From: Deminuibacter sp966424055
GTDB taxonomy: Bacteria; Bacteroidota; Bacteroidia; Chitinophagales; Chitinophagaceae
Direction of reading: 5' to 3'
Assembly (NCBI GenBank): GCA_966424055.1
Contig: CBJLMB010000019.1
Span: 39,481 to 103,480, forward strand
Length of the DNA: 64,000 nucleotides
How positions within the stretch are numbered: position 1 is the stretch's first letter; the number at the start of each line of letters is the position of its first letter. A program made the position numbers and the translations under genes. Of the stretch, positions 26,002 through 35,781 are shown one piece after another. Below the pieces are notes generated by a model. It saw only the letters and a program-made list of their open reading frames with translations, searched no databases and was not told where the DNA came from.

Positions 26002-27603
26002 TCAATACCCCGGATTCTGGGTGATAGATCCGCCAGACAGGTCAATTTCTGTTTGCGGAATAGGGAAGAGAAAGCGGCCGCCTGCAGGTTCTTTGAAAGC
26101 AGATCCTCTTCCATTGGCATAAGGCTGGCTGGCGAAACTGTGCATGGTAGATACATAGGTACGCCACCTGATCAGGTCATACAGCCGCTGGTATTCCATA
26201 CCCAGTTCAACACGGCGTTCATGACGCAGTGCCTTGCGCAGGTCATCACCGGGATGTACATCGGGGATGCTGGCAGCAGCTATTGTCCGTACGCGATGCA
26301 CTGCTTCTGCATCGGTACGTGACGACTGGTTGGCCCTGTGCCTTACCTGGTTGATATAAGCAGCCACTTCCTGCTTGTCGCCACCTGATTCATTCAAGGC
26401 TTCTGCATACATCAGCAAAACATCAGCATAACGGATCAGGTAAAATGTCCATGGATTACCCGGCCATCCCCAGCTGGAGCCGCGGCGGGCATCGGTATAA
26501 AAAACCTTTCTTCCAAAATAGCCCGAGCCTGCGCCGGTGGTAAAATCCAGCACATCGGTACCGCCATTGGTTTTGGGAAAAACATCACCCTGGTCAACCA
26601 CGGTGAACAGCAGCCGCGGATCGCCCGGTTCAAACTCGTTAACGAGGCTTTGTGTGGGACAATCAAAACCATAACCGGCAACAGAACGTGGGTTGGTATA
26701 CAGGGGCACAAAGCTGCCTGTGGCACCCAGGGCATTGTTCACATCATAATGAACAGCGAATACATTTTCTGCTTCCAGGTAGCCATTGGGCAGAAATAAG
26801 TTCTGGTAATTGGCAGCGAGTGAAAAACTGTTGGCATCGATCACTTTTTTAGCTGCATCCCTGGCTTTCGCATACAGGCTGTTGTCGCCGGCTGCATAAA
26901 AAAGGTATACCCTGGCCAGCATGGCCCAGGCTGCTTCTTTGGTAACACGGCCCAGTTCGGCTGCGGGCAGGTCTTTTCTGGCGGGCAGCTCCGGTGCATT
27001 GGCACAGGCTGAAAATTCATCGGTAATAAATTTAAACAGATCCTGCTCTGAAGCCCTGGGCAGTTTATTGCGATCGTTGAGTGTAGGCGTTTTGGTAAGC
27101 AGGGGAACACCACCGAATACACGCACCAGGTCGAAATAAAAATAAGCACGCAGAAAACGGATCTCGGCGATATAGCGGTTCTTGACGGCATCGGGAACAG
27201 GTGCACCATTATTATCGACCAGTGCTGCTTTGGGTAAATTGTCGAGACCGGTATTGCAGTTGCCGATAGCACTGTAACAGGATTGCCAAAGATTAGACAG
27301 TGTTTCGTTTGATGACAATGCGCGGCCATAAGCCAGGTCGGCAACAAAAGGCCGGTCACCTGCATCAGAGCCGCCTTTTTCACTTTCATCAGTGGCCATA
27401 TTGCCCAGCTCAACCTGTGCGGCCTGGTAATTCCAGAAATTATTAAAACCCATATAACAGTTCACCACTGTTTTAAAACCGGCATTGCGGGAAGAATAAA
27501 AATTGTCTTCATTCTGCCCACCCAGCGGCGGCCTGTCTAAATAATCTTTCGAGCAGGAAGCAAATACAAGAACCGGTATTATGATTGCGAATATTTTTTG
27601 CAT
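26002..27603 (-). CDS. susD: SusD/RagB-family outer-membrane glycan-binding lipoprotein
   Basis: 533 residues. Lipoprotein signal (MQKIFAIIIPVLVFASCSKD, with Cys 17 as the lipid site). SusD features include YLDRPPLG, EIRFLRAYFYFDLVRVFGGVPLLT, EAAWAMLARVYLF and the C-terminal YADVLLMYAEALNESGG, ELGMEYQRLYDLIRW and LFPIPQTEIDLSGG. It forms the lid of the SusC pore and captures oligosaccharides at the surface. It lies 19 bp downstream of susC. Confidence 0.95.
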   Translation of the reverse strand: MQKIFAIIIPVLVFASCSKDYLDRPPLGGQNEDNFYSSRNAGFKTVVNCYMGFNNFWNYQAAQVELGNMATDESEKGGSDAGDRPFVADLAYGRALSSNETLSNLWQSCYSAIGNCNTGLDNLPKAALVDNNGAPVPDAVKNRYIAEIRFLRAYFYFDLVRVFGGVPLLTKTPTLNDRNKLPRASEQDLFKFITDEFSACANAPELPARKDLPAAELGRVTKEAAWAMLARVYLFYAAGDNSLYAKARDAAKKVIDANSFSLAANYQNLFLPNGYLEAENVFAVHYDVNNALGATGSFVPLYTNPRSVAGYGFDCPTQSLVNEFEPGDPRLLFTVVDQGDVFPKTNGGTDVLDFTTGAGSGYFGRKVFYTDARRGSSWGWPGNPWTFYLIRYADVLLMYAEALNESGGDKQEVAAYINQVRHRANQSSRTDAEAVHRVRTIAAASIPDVHPGDDLRKALRHERRVELGMEYQRLYDLIRWRTYVSTMHSFASQPYANGRGSAFKEPAGGRFLFPIPQTEIDLSGGSITQNPGY

Positions 27604-27622
27604 GGCAGTTAATTTTAACAGC

Positions 27623-30600
27623 TTATAATTTTACGTTCACACCCAGCATATACATACGCGCTTGCGGATAAAATCCCTGGTCTATCCCCATCAGTTTACC
27701 ATCGCTGTTGCCCATTTCAGGGTCGAGGCCCGAGTATTTGGTGATGGTGAACAGGTTTTGTGCCGCGATGTAAAAACGCATCTGCGGAATGCGTGCTTTC
27801 TTCAGCCATTGTTCAGGAAAGTTGTAACCTATCTGCAGGTTTTTTAAACGCAGGTAAGAGCCACTTTCCACGAAATGACTGGACACATTGGTATTGAGGC
27901 CTGCATTCTGTGATATTTTATAATACGTATTGGAAGTGCCCGGGCCGTTCCATGCTTTTTGCAGAAAGCCTTCCGGTGCGTTGTAATAACCAGTGCCTGC
28001 TTCGGTATCGTAACGTAGGATATTCATTACATCGTTACCCTGTGAGCCCTGGAAAAATGCACTCAGGTCAAACCGTTTATAAGCCAGGTTCAGCGTGAGG
28101 CCATAAATAAAATCGGGCCAGGGATTGCCGATCATTGTACGGTCTGCAGCATTCAGCACACCATCGGGGCCGGGTGTGATATTGCCTTTGGCATCTATGC
28201 TGTTGATGTCTTTAAAGCGGAGATCGCCGGGGGTAGACAAACCTTTCTGCGGGCTCTTGTCCACATCAGCCTGTGTTTGGAAAATGCCATCTGCCACATA
28301 ACCGAAATAATAACCCACCGGCTTGCCTTCTTCTGTTTTAGTGATCACTTCGCCCAGGTGTGCAGTGGCATATACCGGCTGGCCACCGCCGAGTGACAGC
28401 ACTTTATTTCTGAAGGTAGAGATATTGGCTGTAACGCTCAGCTGCAGTTTGCCGATATTGTTGTTATGCGTTAGGGCCAGTTCCCAGCCTTTGTTGATCA
28501 TGCTGCCTGCATTAGACCAGGGTGCATTGGGATAGCCGAGTGTAGAAGGTAAGGGCACTACCAGCAACATATTGTTGATCTTTTTAGAGAAATAATCCAC
28601 TGTTATATTCAGCTTTCCTTTTAACAGGGAAACATCGAGGCCAATATCTGCCTGTTTGGAAGTTTCCCATTTAAGGTCTTCATTGCCTACAGATAAACGG
28701 CCGCCACCCATATTAGGCGTGCTTCCATTGCCCAGGAAAAAATAGCCTGTTGTACCATATGTGGAGAGATAAGCGCCGCTGCCAATGTTCTGGTTGCCAA
28801 TTAAACCATAGCTGGCCCGTAGCTTGGCATCATCCAGCCATCCGGCTGTTGCATTCCTGATAAACGATTCTTGTGAAAGCCGCCATGCTGCTGAAACAGA
28901 AGGAAACGTTCCCCAGCGCCGGGTTTTGAAAAAATTAGAACTGCCATCGCGGCGGATATTGCCGGTAAGAATATATTTATTGTCGAACACATAATTGATG
29001 CGGCCGAAATAAGAATTGAGCGCGCTGGAATAAGTATAGCCTGTTGCCGTGGGGTTCAGCGTGCCCGCATTGATGATTTGCATATTGGGCGTATTATCAA
29101 GCGTGCCTTGTTTGGATGCACCATTGATAACGCCTTTGGTAAGCTCAGCCGACCATCCACCCAACAGGGTGAGATGGTGTTTGCCCCAATGCTCATCGTA
29201 GGTAAGCGTGTTTGTCCACACAAAATAATTGGCGTAGCTATTGCTGTTGCCCACCGTACTCAATGCCTGCTGATCGTATACAGATAGAAAATAAGCGGGC
29301 GTGAATGTTTGTGATATGGCCCCGGTGATGTCCACCCCGAAATCGCTGCGGAAATTAAGCGGGTTGGCCAGCTTAACATCCAGCGAAGCGCCACCTTTCA
29401 ATCCCAGTCCCGACCATTTGTTCTGCTTCATCCGCTGGATCTGCGCAACAGGGTTGGGTTTGTTAGAGTACAATACGCCTGCATATTGTGAAAAAGGATT
29501 ATCAGCTTCATAGCCTGTCATCAACCTGGAATAAAAGGAGGGTATATTCGTCAGGCTGGTGCGATAAACAGGAGTGATCGGGTCTGCTGTCATGGCACTG
29601 AAGATGGTGCCGGAATAAGGATTGTTTTCATCCACATTCCTGCGTTTCTCATATACCAGGTTGAAATTGGTGGAGAATTTTATGCGCGGATTGATTTTGA
29701 TGCCGATATTGTTGTGCCAGGCAATACGGTTATAATCAGATCCCGCAATCAAACCTTCCTGTTTCATGTACCCGATAGACGAAGCAAAAGCCAGTTTTTT
29801 ACTGCCGCCTGTGAGGCCGATATTGTAGCTCTGTGTAAGTGCATGGTTGTTGGTAATTTGTTTCCACCAGTCGGTACCATTGCGGCTGCCTGTATTAGCC
29901 TGTACAAAATTGAGTACAGAATCGATCCCTGACTGCGTAGTGAGCTCCTGCGGGAGACTGCCACCGGCAGCTTTGGCTGCTCTTACTTTGTATTCGATGA
30001 ATGCTGCGGCATCCAGCATATGCGGGCGCTTCCAGGCCTGCTGTACGCCGGTATACGTGTCGAATGTTACATGAATATCTTCATTGTCGTTACCTTTTTT
30101 AGTAGTGATCATTACCACACCATTCGATGCCCTGGCTCCATAGATCGCTGCGGCCGATGCATCTTTCAGCACATCCATAGAAGCAATATCGTTGGGGTTC
30201 AGCCAGCTCACGCTGCTTTGCGGCAATCCATCCACCACATACAACGGATCGCTGGAGCCGTTAATAGAACCAATACCCCTGATGCGAACCACACCCAGTG
30301 AGCCGGGGCTGCCGCTGCTCTGGGTGATCAGTACACCTGCCACTTTACCCTGTAATGCTTCCTGCGCACTGCGAACAGGCAGGTTGCGCAGGTCTTTGCT
30401 GCTCACCGAGCCGATGGCACCTGTTACATCCACCCGTTTTTGTGTGCCATAACCAATCACCACCACATCATCCAGTTTACCTGAAACAGGTTTGAGTGAA
30501 ACGGACAATGCTGTGCTTCCGTCTGCAGCAATTTCTTCCGGCTGAAAGCCAACTGCTGTAAAAACAAGGGTACCGGTGCCTGTTGTTAACCGGAGGGTGA

Positions 30601-30811
30601 ATGCACCATTTTCGTTGGTGACAGTTGTGTTGCCCGTTCCTTTTAGTGTAACGGTAACACCTGCCAGGGCTTGTGCTTTATCGTCTGTCACTTTGCCCTG
30701 AACCAGGGATGTTTGCTGGGCCTTTGCAATAAATGCAGCCAGCAGAAAGGTAAGGCATGCAATTACTTTAACACCAGGGGGAGCGATCTGGGTGAAGGAA
30801 GGCATGTTCAT
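27623..30811 (-). CDS. susC: SusC/RagA-family TonB-linked outer-membrane transporter
   Basis: 1062 residues. A signal peptide (to about residue 31) is followed by the carboxypeptidase-like domain (VQGKVTDDKAQALAGVTVTL). The plug domain has DDVVVIGYGTQKRVDVTGAI, VRIRGIGSINGSSDPLYVVD and DVLKDASAAAIYGARASNGV. The C-terminal beta barrel ends in ARMYMLGVNVKL. It imports oligosaccharide energised by TonB. First gene of a nine-gene operon that runs to 16637; the ROK regulator is divergent. Confidence 0.96.
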   Translation of the reverse strand: MNMPSFTQIAPPGVKVIACLTFLLAAFIAKAQQTSLVQGKVTDDKAQALAGVTVTLKGTGNTTVTNENGAFTLRLTTGTGTLVFTAVGFQPEEIAADGSTALSVSLKPVSGKLDDVVVIGYGTQKRVDVTGAIGSVSSKDLRNLPVRSAQEALQGKVAGVLITQSSGSPGSLGVVRIRGIGSINGSSDPLYVVDGLPQSSVSWLNPNDIASMDVLKDASAAAIYGARASNGVVMITTKKGNDNEDIHVTFDTYTGVQQAWKRPHMLDAAAFIEYKVRAAKAAGGSLPQELTTQSGIDSVLNFVQANTGSRNGTDWWKQITNNHALTQSYNIGLTGGSKKLAFASSIGYMKQEGLIAGSDYNRIAWHNNIGIKINPRIKFSTNFNLVYEKRRNVDENNPYSGTIFSAMTADPITPVYRTSLTNIPSFYSRLMTGYEADNPFSQYAGVLYSNKPNPVAQIQRMKQNKWSGLGLKGGASLDVKLANPLNFRSDFGVDITGAISQTFTPAYFLSVYDQQALSTVGNSNSYANYFVWTNTLTYDEHWGKHHLTLLGGWSAELTKGVINGASKQGTLDNTPNMQIINAGTLNPTATGYTYSSALNSYFGRINYVFDNKYILTGNIRRDGSSNFFKTRRWGTFPSVSAAWRLSQESFIRNATAGWLDDAKLRASYGLIGNQNIGSGAYLSTYGTTGYFFLGNGSTPNMGGGRLSVGNEDLKWETSKQADIGLDVSLLKGKLNITVDYFSKKINNMLLVVPLPSTLGYPNAPWSNAGSMINKGWELALTHNNNIGKLQLSVTANISTFRNKVLSLGGGQPVYATAHLGEVITKTEEGKPVGYYFGYVADGIFQTQADVDKSPQKGLSTPGDLRFKDINSIDAKGNITPGPDGVLNAADRTMIGNPWPDFIYGLTLNLAYKRFDLSAFFQGSQGNDVMNILRYDTEAGTGYYNAPEGFLQKAWNGPGTSNTYYKISQNAGLNTNVSSHFVESGSYLRLKNLQIGYNFPEQWLKKARIPQMRFYIAAQNLFTITKYSGLDPEMGNSDGKLMGIDQGFYPQARMYMLGVNVKL

Positions 30812-31186
30812 AAGCGGTGGTTTTAGTTTTGGAATGGGCGGATTATAGAATTAACCGGCTGCAACCAAACTGGAATGAAAGTGGAACAGACGGGTTTTCC
30901 CGAGGAATGATGGGATGGCGATACCCTGTACTGCCATCCCACGGAAACCGGCTTGCTCAAACAATCGTTACAGTCTTGTAAACGGTTAATCAACCTTAGA
31001 CTAACAGGTTACTAATTTAGAAATAAATTCTTCAATTAATTATAAATTAATAAATAATTTTTTTAATTATTGTGAATATTGAATATAATTTTACAATTAT
31101 GAATGAGTTATGTAAAATATATTTATAAATAAAACAATGAATAACCGGTTTTTCGCAAATAGTTATTTTTACTTTACCACGATCTA
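30812..31186. promoter_or_regulatory. Regulatory region between susC and the ROK regulator
   Basis: 375 bp without a gene. A perfect 8-bp stem, GGGATGGC (30912-30919) with GCCATCCC (30933-30940), lies in what would be the susC leader, next to a GGG-TTTT-CCC hairpin. 31020-31140 is extremely A/T-rich and includes a near-inverted repeat TAATTATTGT/ACAATTAT that could be an operator. No exact TAnnTTTG element was found on either strand. Confidence 0.4.
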
Positions 31187-32428
31187 TTGCACGAAATGAG
31201 TAATTACAATACAATTCTTTCTGACCTGAACGGGGAAGCGGTTACGGGGGTGGCGTATAAGAACCTGCAACTGAAAAAGCAGATACTGGTATACATGGCT
31301 AACCAGGGGAACACCACGCTGGCAGACCTGAGCAAGGAATTAAGTGTGAGCACGCCCAAGATCAACGAGCTGATCATAGAACTGATCAAAGACGGGCTGA
31401 TCAGGGATTATGGCAAAACCGCGGCGGGTGTGGGCCGCAGACCCAACTTGTATGGGCTGGAGCCTGAATCATTCTTTTTTGTAGGCATAGAAGTAAAGCA
31501 GTCTTATGTGAACATAGGGCTGATGGATTTTCAGAAAAAACTGGTTAAAATAACCGATAAAATCAGTTATGAACTGGCCAATACGCCAGCTTCGCTTGAT
31601 CAGCTTTGCAATATCATTACACATTTTATCAGCAACCAATCGATCCACCGCGAAAAAATACTGGGCATTGGAATCAATCTTTCCGGCAGGGTGAACCATA
31701 GAACGGGGTATAGCTACAGCTATTTCAATTTTAATGAAGACCCGCTGAGCACGGTGATAGAAAAAAAAATAGGCATTCATACTTACCTCGAAAACGATTC
31801 ACGTGCCATGGCTTACGGGGAATTTTGCAGCGGTGCTGTGAATGGAGAAAAAAATATACTCTTCATCAATATCGATTATGGTATAGGCCTGGGCATGCAG
31901 CTGAATGGGCAACTGTATTATGGCAAATCGGGTTTTGCGGGGGAGTTTGGTCATATCCCGGTATTCGATAACGAGATCATTTGTCATTGCGGTAAAAAAG
32001 GATGCCTGGAAACAGAGGCTTCCGGTAAAGCGCTTACACAGGCTTTTGTACAGCAACTGGAATCAGGTGCCAGCAGTATTGTTACCAAGAAACATGCACG
32101 CTTCAGCGATATCCGTTTAGATGATATTATAGAAGCCGCCAACAACGACGATACCCTGTCGATTGAACTGATTGCCCAAACCGGTGAAAAGCTGGGCAAG
32201 GGCATTGCAACACTGATCAACCTGTACAATCCGGAGCTGATCATACTCGGGGGCAGCTTATCGCTGACAGGAGACTACATACTGCTGCCCGTAAAAAGTG
32301 CTGTTAATAAATATTCACTGAGTATTGTAAACAACGATACACAGCTGAAGCTGTCGGTGTTGGGTGCGCAGGCCGGTGTAATAGGCGCCTGCCTGCTGGT
32401 ACGTAACAGGCTGTTATCGCTGGTGTAA
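31187..32428 (+). CDS. ROK-family transcriptional regulator (NagC/XylR type)
   Basis: 413 residues. N-terminal winged helix (about 25-80: KKQILVYMANQGNTTLADL, VSTPKINELIIELIKDGLIR, then GRRPNLYGL) joined to a ROK sugar-kinase-like domain. The latter has GIEVKQSYVNIGLMD, GIGINLSGRVN, ENDSRAMAYGEF, GYGKSGFAGEFGHIPV and the zinc motif CHCGKKGCLETEASG. Such proteins sense a sugar and control catabolic genes, here very likely the divergent susC operon. ATG codons at 31187 and 31196 are both possible starts. Confidence 0.9.
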   Translation: MHEMSNYNTILSDLNGEAVTGVAYKNLQLKKQILVYMANQGNTTLADLSKELSVSTPKINELIIELIKDGLIRDYGKTAAGVGRRPNLYGLEPESFFFVGIEVKQSYVNIGLMDFQKKLVKITDKISYELANTPASLDQLCNIITHFISNQSIHREKILGIGINLSGRVNHRTGYSYSYFNFNEDPLSTVIEKKIGIHTYLENDSRAMAYGEFCSGAVNGEKNILFINIDYGIGLGMQLNGQLYYGKSGFAGEFGHIPVFDNEIICHCGKKGCLETEASGKALTQAFVQQLESGASSIVTKKHARFSDIRLDDIIEAANNDDTLSIELIAQTGEKLGKGIATLINLYNPELIILGGSLSLTGDYILLPVKSAVNKYSLSIVNNDTQLKLSVLGAQAGVIGACLLVRNRLLSLV

Positions 32429-32441
32429 ATTTTTTTGCAAA

Positions 32442-32466
32442 GGGCTGTGTAAAACAGGCCGTTTAT
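32442..32466. terminator. Weak bidirectional terminator
   Basis: GGGCTGT (32442-32448) and ACAGGCC (32454-32460) form a stem with one mismatch between two convergent genes. T-rich tracts flank it on both sides (plus strand TTTATTTT; minus strand TTTGCAAAAAAATTT). Confidence 0.4.
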
Positions 32467-35465
32467 TTTGGCGGCAGTTGAAGATATTCGCGCAGCTTGG
32501 CATAAAATTCAATAGGGTTGAAGGGTTTGGATATATAATCATTCATACCTGCATTCAATACTTTTTCCCTGATCTCAGACAAAGCAGATGCAGTGAGTGC
32601 AATAATGGGTATGCTGCGGAAACGCTCGCCGGGCAGGGCACGGATGGCGCGGCTGGACGTGTACCCGTCTATTTCAGGCATCTGCAGATCCATCAATATA
32701 AGATCGTATTGATCTTGCTGTACTTTTTCCACGGCCTCGGCACCAGTGCTGGCATAGCCAATTTCCAGTCCCCATTTTTTCATGAACTTACTTGCCACCA
32801 CTGCATTGATCCTGTTGTCTTCTACCAGCAATACCCGGTATCCTGCCAGGCTTTCAAAATTAAGTACGGGGCCCTTATAAACCGGGGAGCTTGTTGCAGT
32901 GGCTGTTTTCAGCGCGAGACGGAAAGAGAAAACCGACCCTTTACCAGGCGCTGTTTTAATACGGATGTCTGCATCCATTAAACGCAGCAGTTGCCGGGTA
33001 ATGGCCAGTCCCAGGCCTGTACCGCCAAATATGCGTGTAGTATCGGCGCTGGCCTGTGTAAAGCTTTCAAAAATATGTTCCTTTAGCAAAGGGTCGATGC
33101 CGATGCCGGTATCTGTTACCGAAAAATCGATGGTGGCATATTCAGTAGTGGTATTGTACAATGTAAGATCAACGATAACAGCGCCGTTCTCTGTAAACTT
33201 GATGGCATTGCTGATCAGGTTATTCAGTACCTGTGAAATCCGTACCGGGTCGCCATTTACCACGGCGGGCAGGTCGGCATCCATCTTCACTTTGAACAGC
33301 AGGTTTTTTTCTTCGGCCTTGGACTGGTGTGCCTGCTTGATATTGCTGAGCAGTTCTGAAAGATTGAAGTCTATATGCTCCAATGCAATTTTACCCGATT
33401 CTATCTTGCTGTAATCCAGTATATCATTGATAAGGCTGAGCAGGTATTCGCTGGAGAATTTTAATACAGAAAGATTTTCCTCCTGTTCGGGCCGGGGATT
33501 TTCCTGCAGCAGTAAATGTGTCATGCCGATCACTGCATTGAGTGGTGTTCTGATCTCATGGCTCATATTGGAAAGGAACTGCTGTTTAGCCAATGCCGCC
33601 GCCTCGGCAGCCTGCCTGGCCCTTACCAGTTCGGCTTCGGCTAACTTGCGATCGGTAATATCCATCACTGCGCCTTTCACCCGAACGGTTTTGCCGGCAA
33701 CCACCACCGGTATGCCAATGCTCCTGAACCATTTATGGGAGCCTTTGGGCTGTAGTTCAAGATCGTAGGGCAGCTGCTGTTCGATAGCGTTTTTCATACC
33801 GGCTTTTATCCGTTCAGCGCCGGGTGGTTCGTACATATCTGCAGCCTCCTGCAGGGTGGAAGTTTCTTCTGTTATGCCCAGCAGCAGTTTCATGTGACGG
33901 GTGCGGTATACTTTGTTGTTGACAACATCATAATCCCAGCCGCCTGTTTTGCTGATCTCTTCGCTGGTGTCCAGTAGTTCAATTGCGCGTTCCAGCTCCT
34001 GCTGCAATTTTACCAGCTCCAACCCGGCTTCTTTTTGTTGTGTAATATCGAGTGCAAAACCAATTACACCACCTGTATGATAAGGGTCGGCAAATATATT
34101 GCTCTGGAAATACAGGTTTTTATCCGGTATTGTGAGTTGCGTGATAAACTGCGAAACACCGCCCCGCATAGCATTGCGTACCTGATCGGCTTCTGTGGGA
34201 AAAAGTTCAAACACACTTTGACCCACTACCTCGTTGTCGCTGAGGCCAAGGGTTTTTAAACCCTGTCCCAATGCAAGCGTGAACACTCCTTCTTTATTGA
34301 TCTCATAAATAATTACAGGCAGGTTGGCCAGTAATCCATTGAGCAGGTGTGTTTTTTTCTCTTTGTCTTTCTCTGCCTGTTTCATCCCGGTGATATCCAG
34401 TGCCAGGCCGATAACCGTGCCAGGCGTGGTTTCATCAGCGAACAGGCTATTCTGAAAATAAAGTTCCTGGCCAGGCAGGGCGCCTTCGCTGATAAACTGT
34501 ACCATTTCGCCGGCGCGGGCCTGTGTACAATGGCTGGCAGCAGCAGGCATCACAGCCGATACAGGCATGCCTGCCAGCTGGTTGTTTGTAATGTCCAGTG
34601 TTTTTAGTCCTGCACCGGTAGCAAGTGTGATGATGTTCTGGCTGTTCACTTTATACAAAATAATGGGCAGGTTATTCTGCAGGCTGTTCAGCAACCGGTT
34701 CTTTTCTTCATTGTCTTTTTGCAGGCGTATTTTTTCTGATACATCCTGGCAAAAAACCGTCATACCGGTTACCCTTCCCTGCGGGTCAAATACAGGGTTG
34801 CAGGTGAAACTGAAAGTAGCCCGGTATAAACCGGGTTCTCCGAATTCTTCGATGGATTCAACTGTTTTGCCCGACATCACTTCATGGTAAATCGCCAGTA
34901 TTTTTTCTTTATCCTCGTCTCCTGTAATATCCAGGTAATTGTCGCCCACCTTCAGCATAATGCCCTGACCCTGCAAAACAGCCTGCTGGTGCGCTTTATT
35001 GAAACTGGTATAATTGAGGTGCTCATCAAAAGAAAAAATGCTGGCACTGGTGCTTTCCAGCACCGATTGCAGGATATTCATTTCGCCCAGCAATTGTTCT
35101 TTTGCCAGAACGCTTTCTGTGGTATCTGTCAAGGAACCCCAGTATCCCGTTAGGATGCCATTTTCGGTAATAGGCGCCAGGCTGATGCTGACCCAGCGGA
35201 TGTTGCCTTCCGCGGTGTTCAGCGACCATTCAGTGTTGAAGACGCTGGTAGGGGATAATAGTTGCCCGGACTGTAACGGGAAAGGAAATGGCCAGTCCTT
35301 GCCGGCAAGCTGTGCTGTACTGTAACACAAAATCTGTTCTGCTTTCCGGTTCAGGTAAACATACCTGGCCTGCGGGTCGAGCAGGAAGATGCCCGCGGGT
35401 AAAACATCATAAAGTGCATTGAGCGCTGTGTCGCTGTTTATTTTTGGGATATACTTGCTTTTTAT
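32463..35465 (-). CDS. Multi-PAS hybrid histidine kinase/response regulator
   Basis: A soluble sensor kinase of about 1000 residues. Counting from the TTG at 35330, PAS/PAC units cover about 1-75, 80-200, 215-330, 335-435 and 455-565. HisKA has the phosphate-accepting His 591 (SNMSHEIRTPLNA). The ATPase has NLISNAIKF, DTGIGID and GGTGLGLAI. A receiver domain ends the protein (VLLVEDNRIN, phospho-acceptor Asp 881 in LILMDLQMPEIDGY). The TTG start would cut the first PAS domain. The frame continues upstream without any ATG, GTG or TTG to an ATA at 35465, where the sequence KSKYIPKINSDTALNALYDV looks like a natural N-terminus. The start is therefore unresolved. No partner gene lies nearby. Confidence 0.85.
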   Translation of the reverse strand: MKSKYIPKINSDTALNALYDVLPAGIFLLDPQARYVYLNRKAEQILCYSTAQLAGKDWPFPFPLQSGQLLSPTSVFNTEWSLNTAEGNIRWVSISLAPITENGILTGYWGSLTDTTESVLAKEQLLGEMNILQSVLESTSASIFSFDEHLNYTSFNKAHQQAVLQGQGIMLKVGDNYLDITGDEDKEKILAIYHEVMSGKTVESIEEFGEPGLYRATFSFTCNPVFDPQGRVTGMTVFCQDVSEKIRLQKDNEEKNRLLNSLQNNLPIILYKVNSQNIITLATGAGLKTLDITNNQLAGMPVSAVMPAAASHCTQARAGEMVQFISEGALPGQELYFQNSLFADETTPGTVIGLALDITGMKQAEKDKEKKTHLLNGLLANLPVIIYEINKEGVFTLALGQGLKTLGLSDNEVVGQSVFELFPTEADQVRNAMRGGVSQFITQLTIPDKNLYFQSNIFADPYHTGGVIGFALDITQQKEAGLELVKLQQELERAIELLDTSEEISKTGGWDYDVVNNKVYRTRHMKLLLGITEETSTLQEAADMYEPPGAERIKAGMKNAIEQQLPYDLELQPKGSHKWFRSIGIPVVVAGKTVRVKGAVMDITDRKLAEAELVRARQAAEAAALAKQQFLSNMSHEIRTPLNAVIGMTHLLLQENPRPEQEENLSVLKFSSEYLLSLINDILDYSKIESGKIALEHIDFNLSELLSNIKQAHQSKAEEKNLLFKVKMDADLPAVVNGDPVRISQVLNNLISNAIKFTENGAVIVDLTLYNTTTEYATIDFSVTDTGIGIDPLLKEHIFESFTQASADTTRIFGGTGLGLAITRQLLRLMDADIRIKTAPGKGSVFSFRLALKTATATSSPVYKGPVLNFESLAGYRVLLVEDNRINAVVASKFMKKWGLEIGYASTGAEAVEKVQQDQYDLILMDLQMPEIDGYTSSRAIRALPGERFRSIPIIALTASALSEIREKVLNAGMNDYISKPFNPIEFYAKLREYLQLPPK

Positions 35466-35574
35466 AGTTGGATAGATACAAATTACGGAAAAAAATATGG
35501 AGGAATACCGCTATGTGCCGATAATTTGTCTGCATTACGGTTAGTAAGGCAAGCAGCCCCGTTTACAGGAGCGG

Positions 35575-35655
35575 GATAAATAAAAAGACCCTGCATATAG
35601 CTATTGCATAGCCCTTTTATATATGAATAACGGGAAGCCGGGCCTTTTTTATTTT
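35575..35655. other. Structured intergenic element, possible terminator or small RNA
   Basis: An A-run plus GACCC near 35582 can pair with GGGCC plus six T at about 35640-35650, enclosing an inner near-palindrome TGCATATAGCTATTGCA. T-runs occur on both strands. It lies between divergent genes, where a terminator is not expected. The rest of 35466-35781 holds no gene. Confidence 0.3.
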
Positions 35656-35719
35656 CAGTAACCGGTAAAAAGTACCATAGCAGCCATAAATAGTGCCAAC
35701 TGCTTCTTTAGCCCCTGTT

Positions 35720-35727
35720 TACCTTTG
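35720..35727 (+). promoter_or_regulatory. Candidate -7 element of the DUF983 gene
   Basis: TACCTTTG matches TAnnTTTG and would start transcription near 35734. The 48-nt leader then contains a hairpin GGATGG/CCATCC at about 35742-35761. Confidence 0.4.
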
Positions 35728-35781
35728 TGTAAGAAAAAAGGATGGGCATCATGCCATCCATAACTGATTAAAATTTGCATT

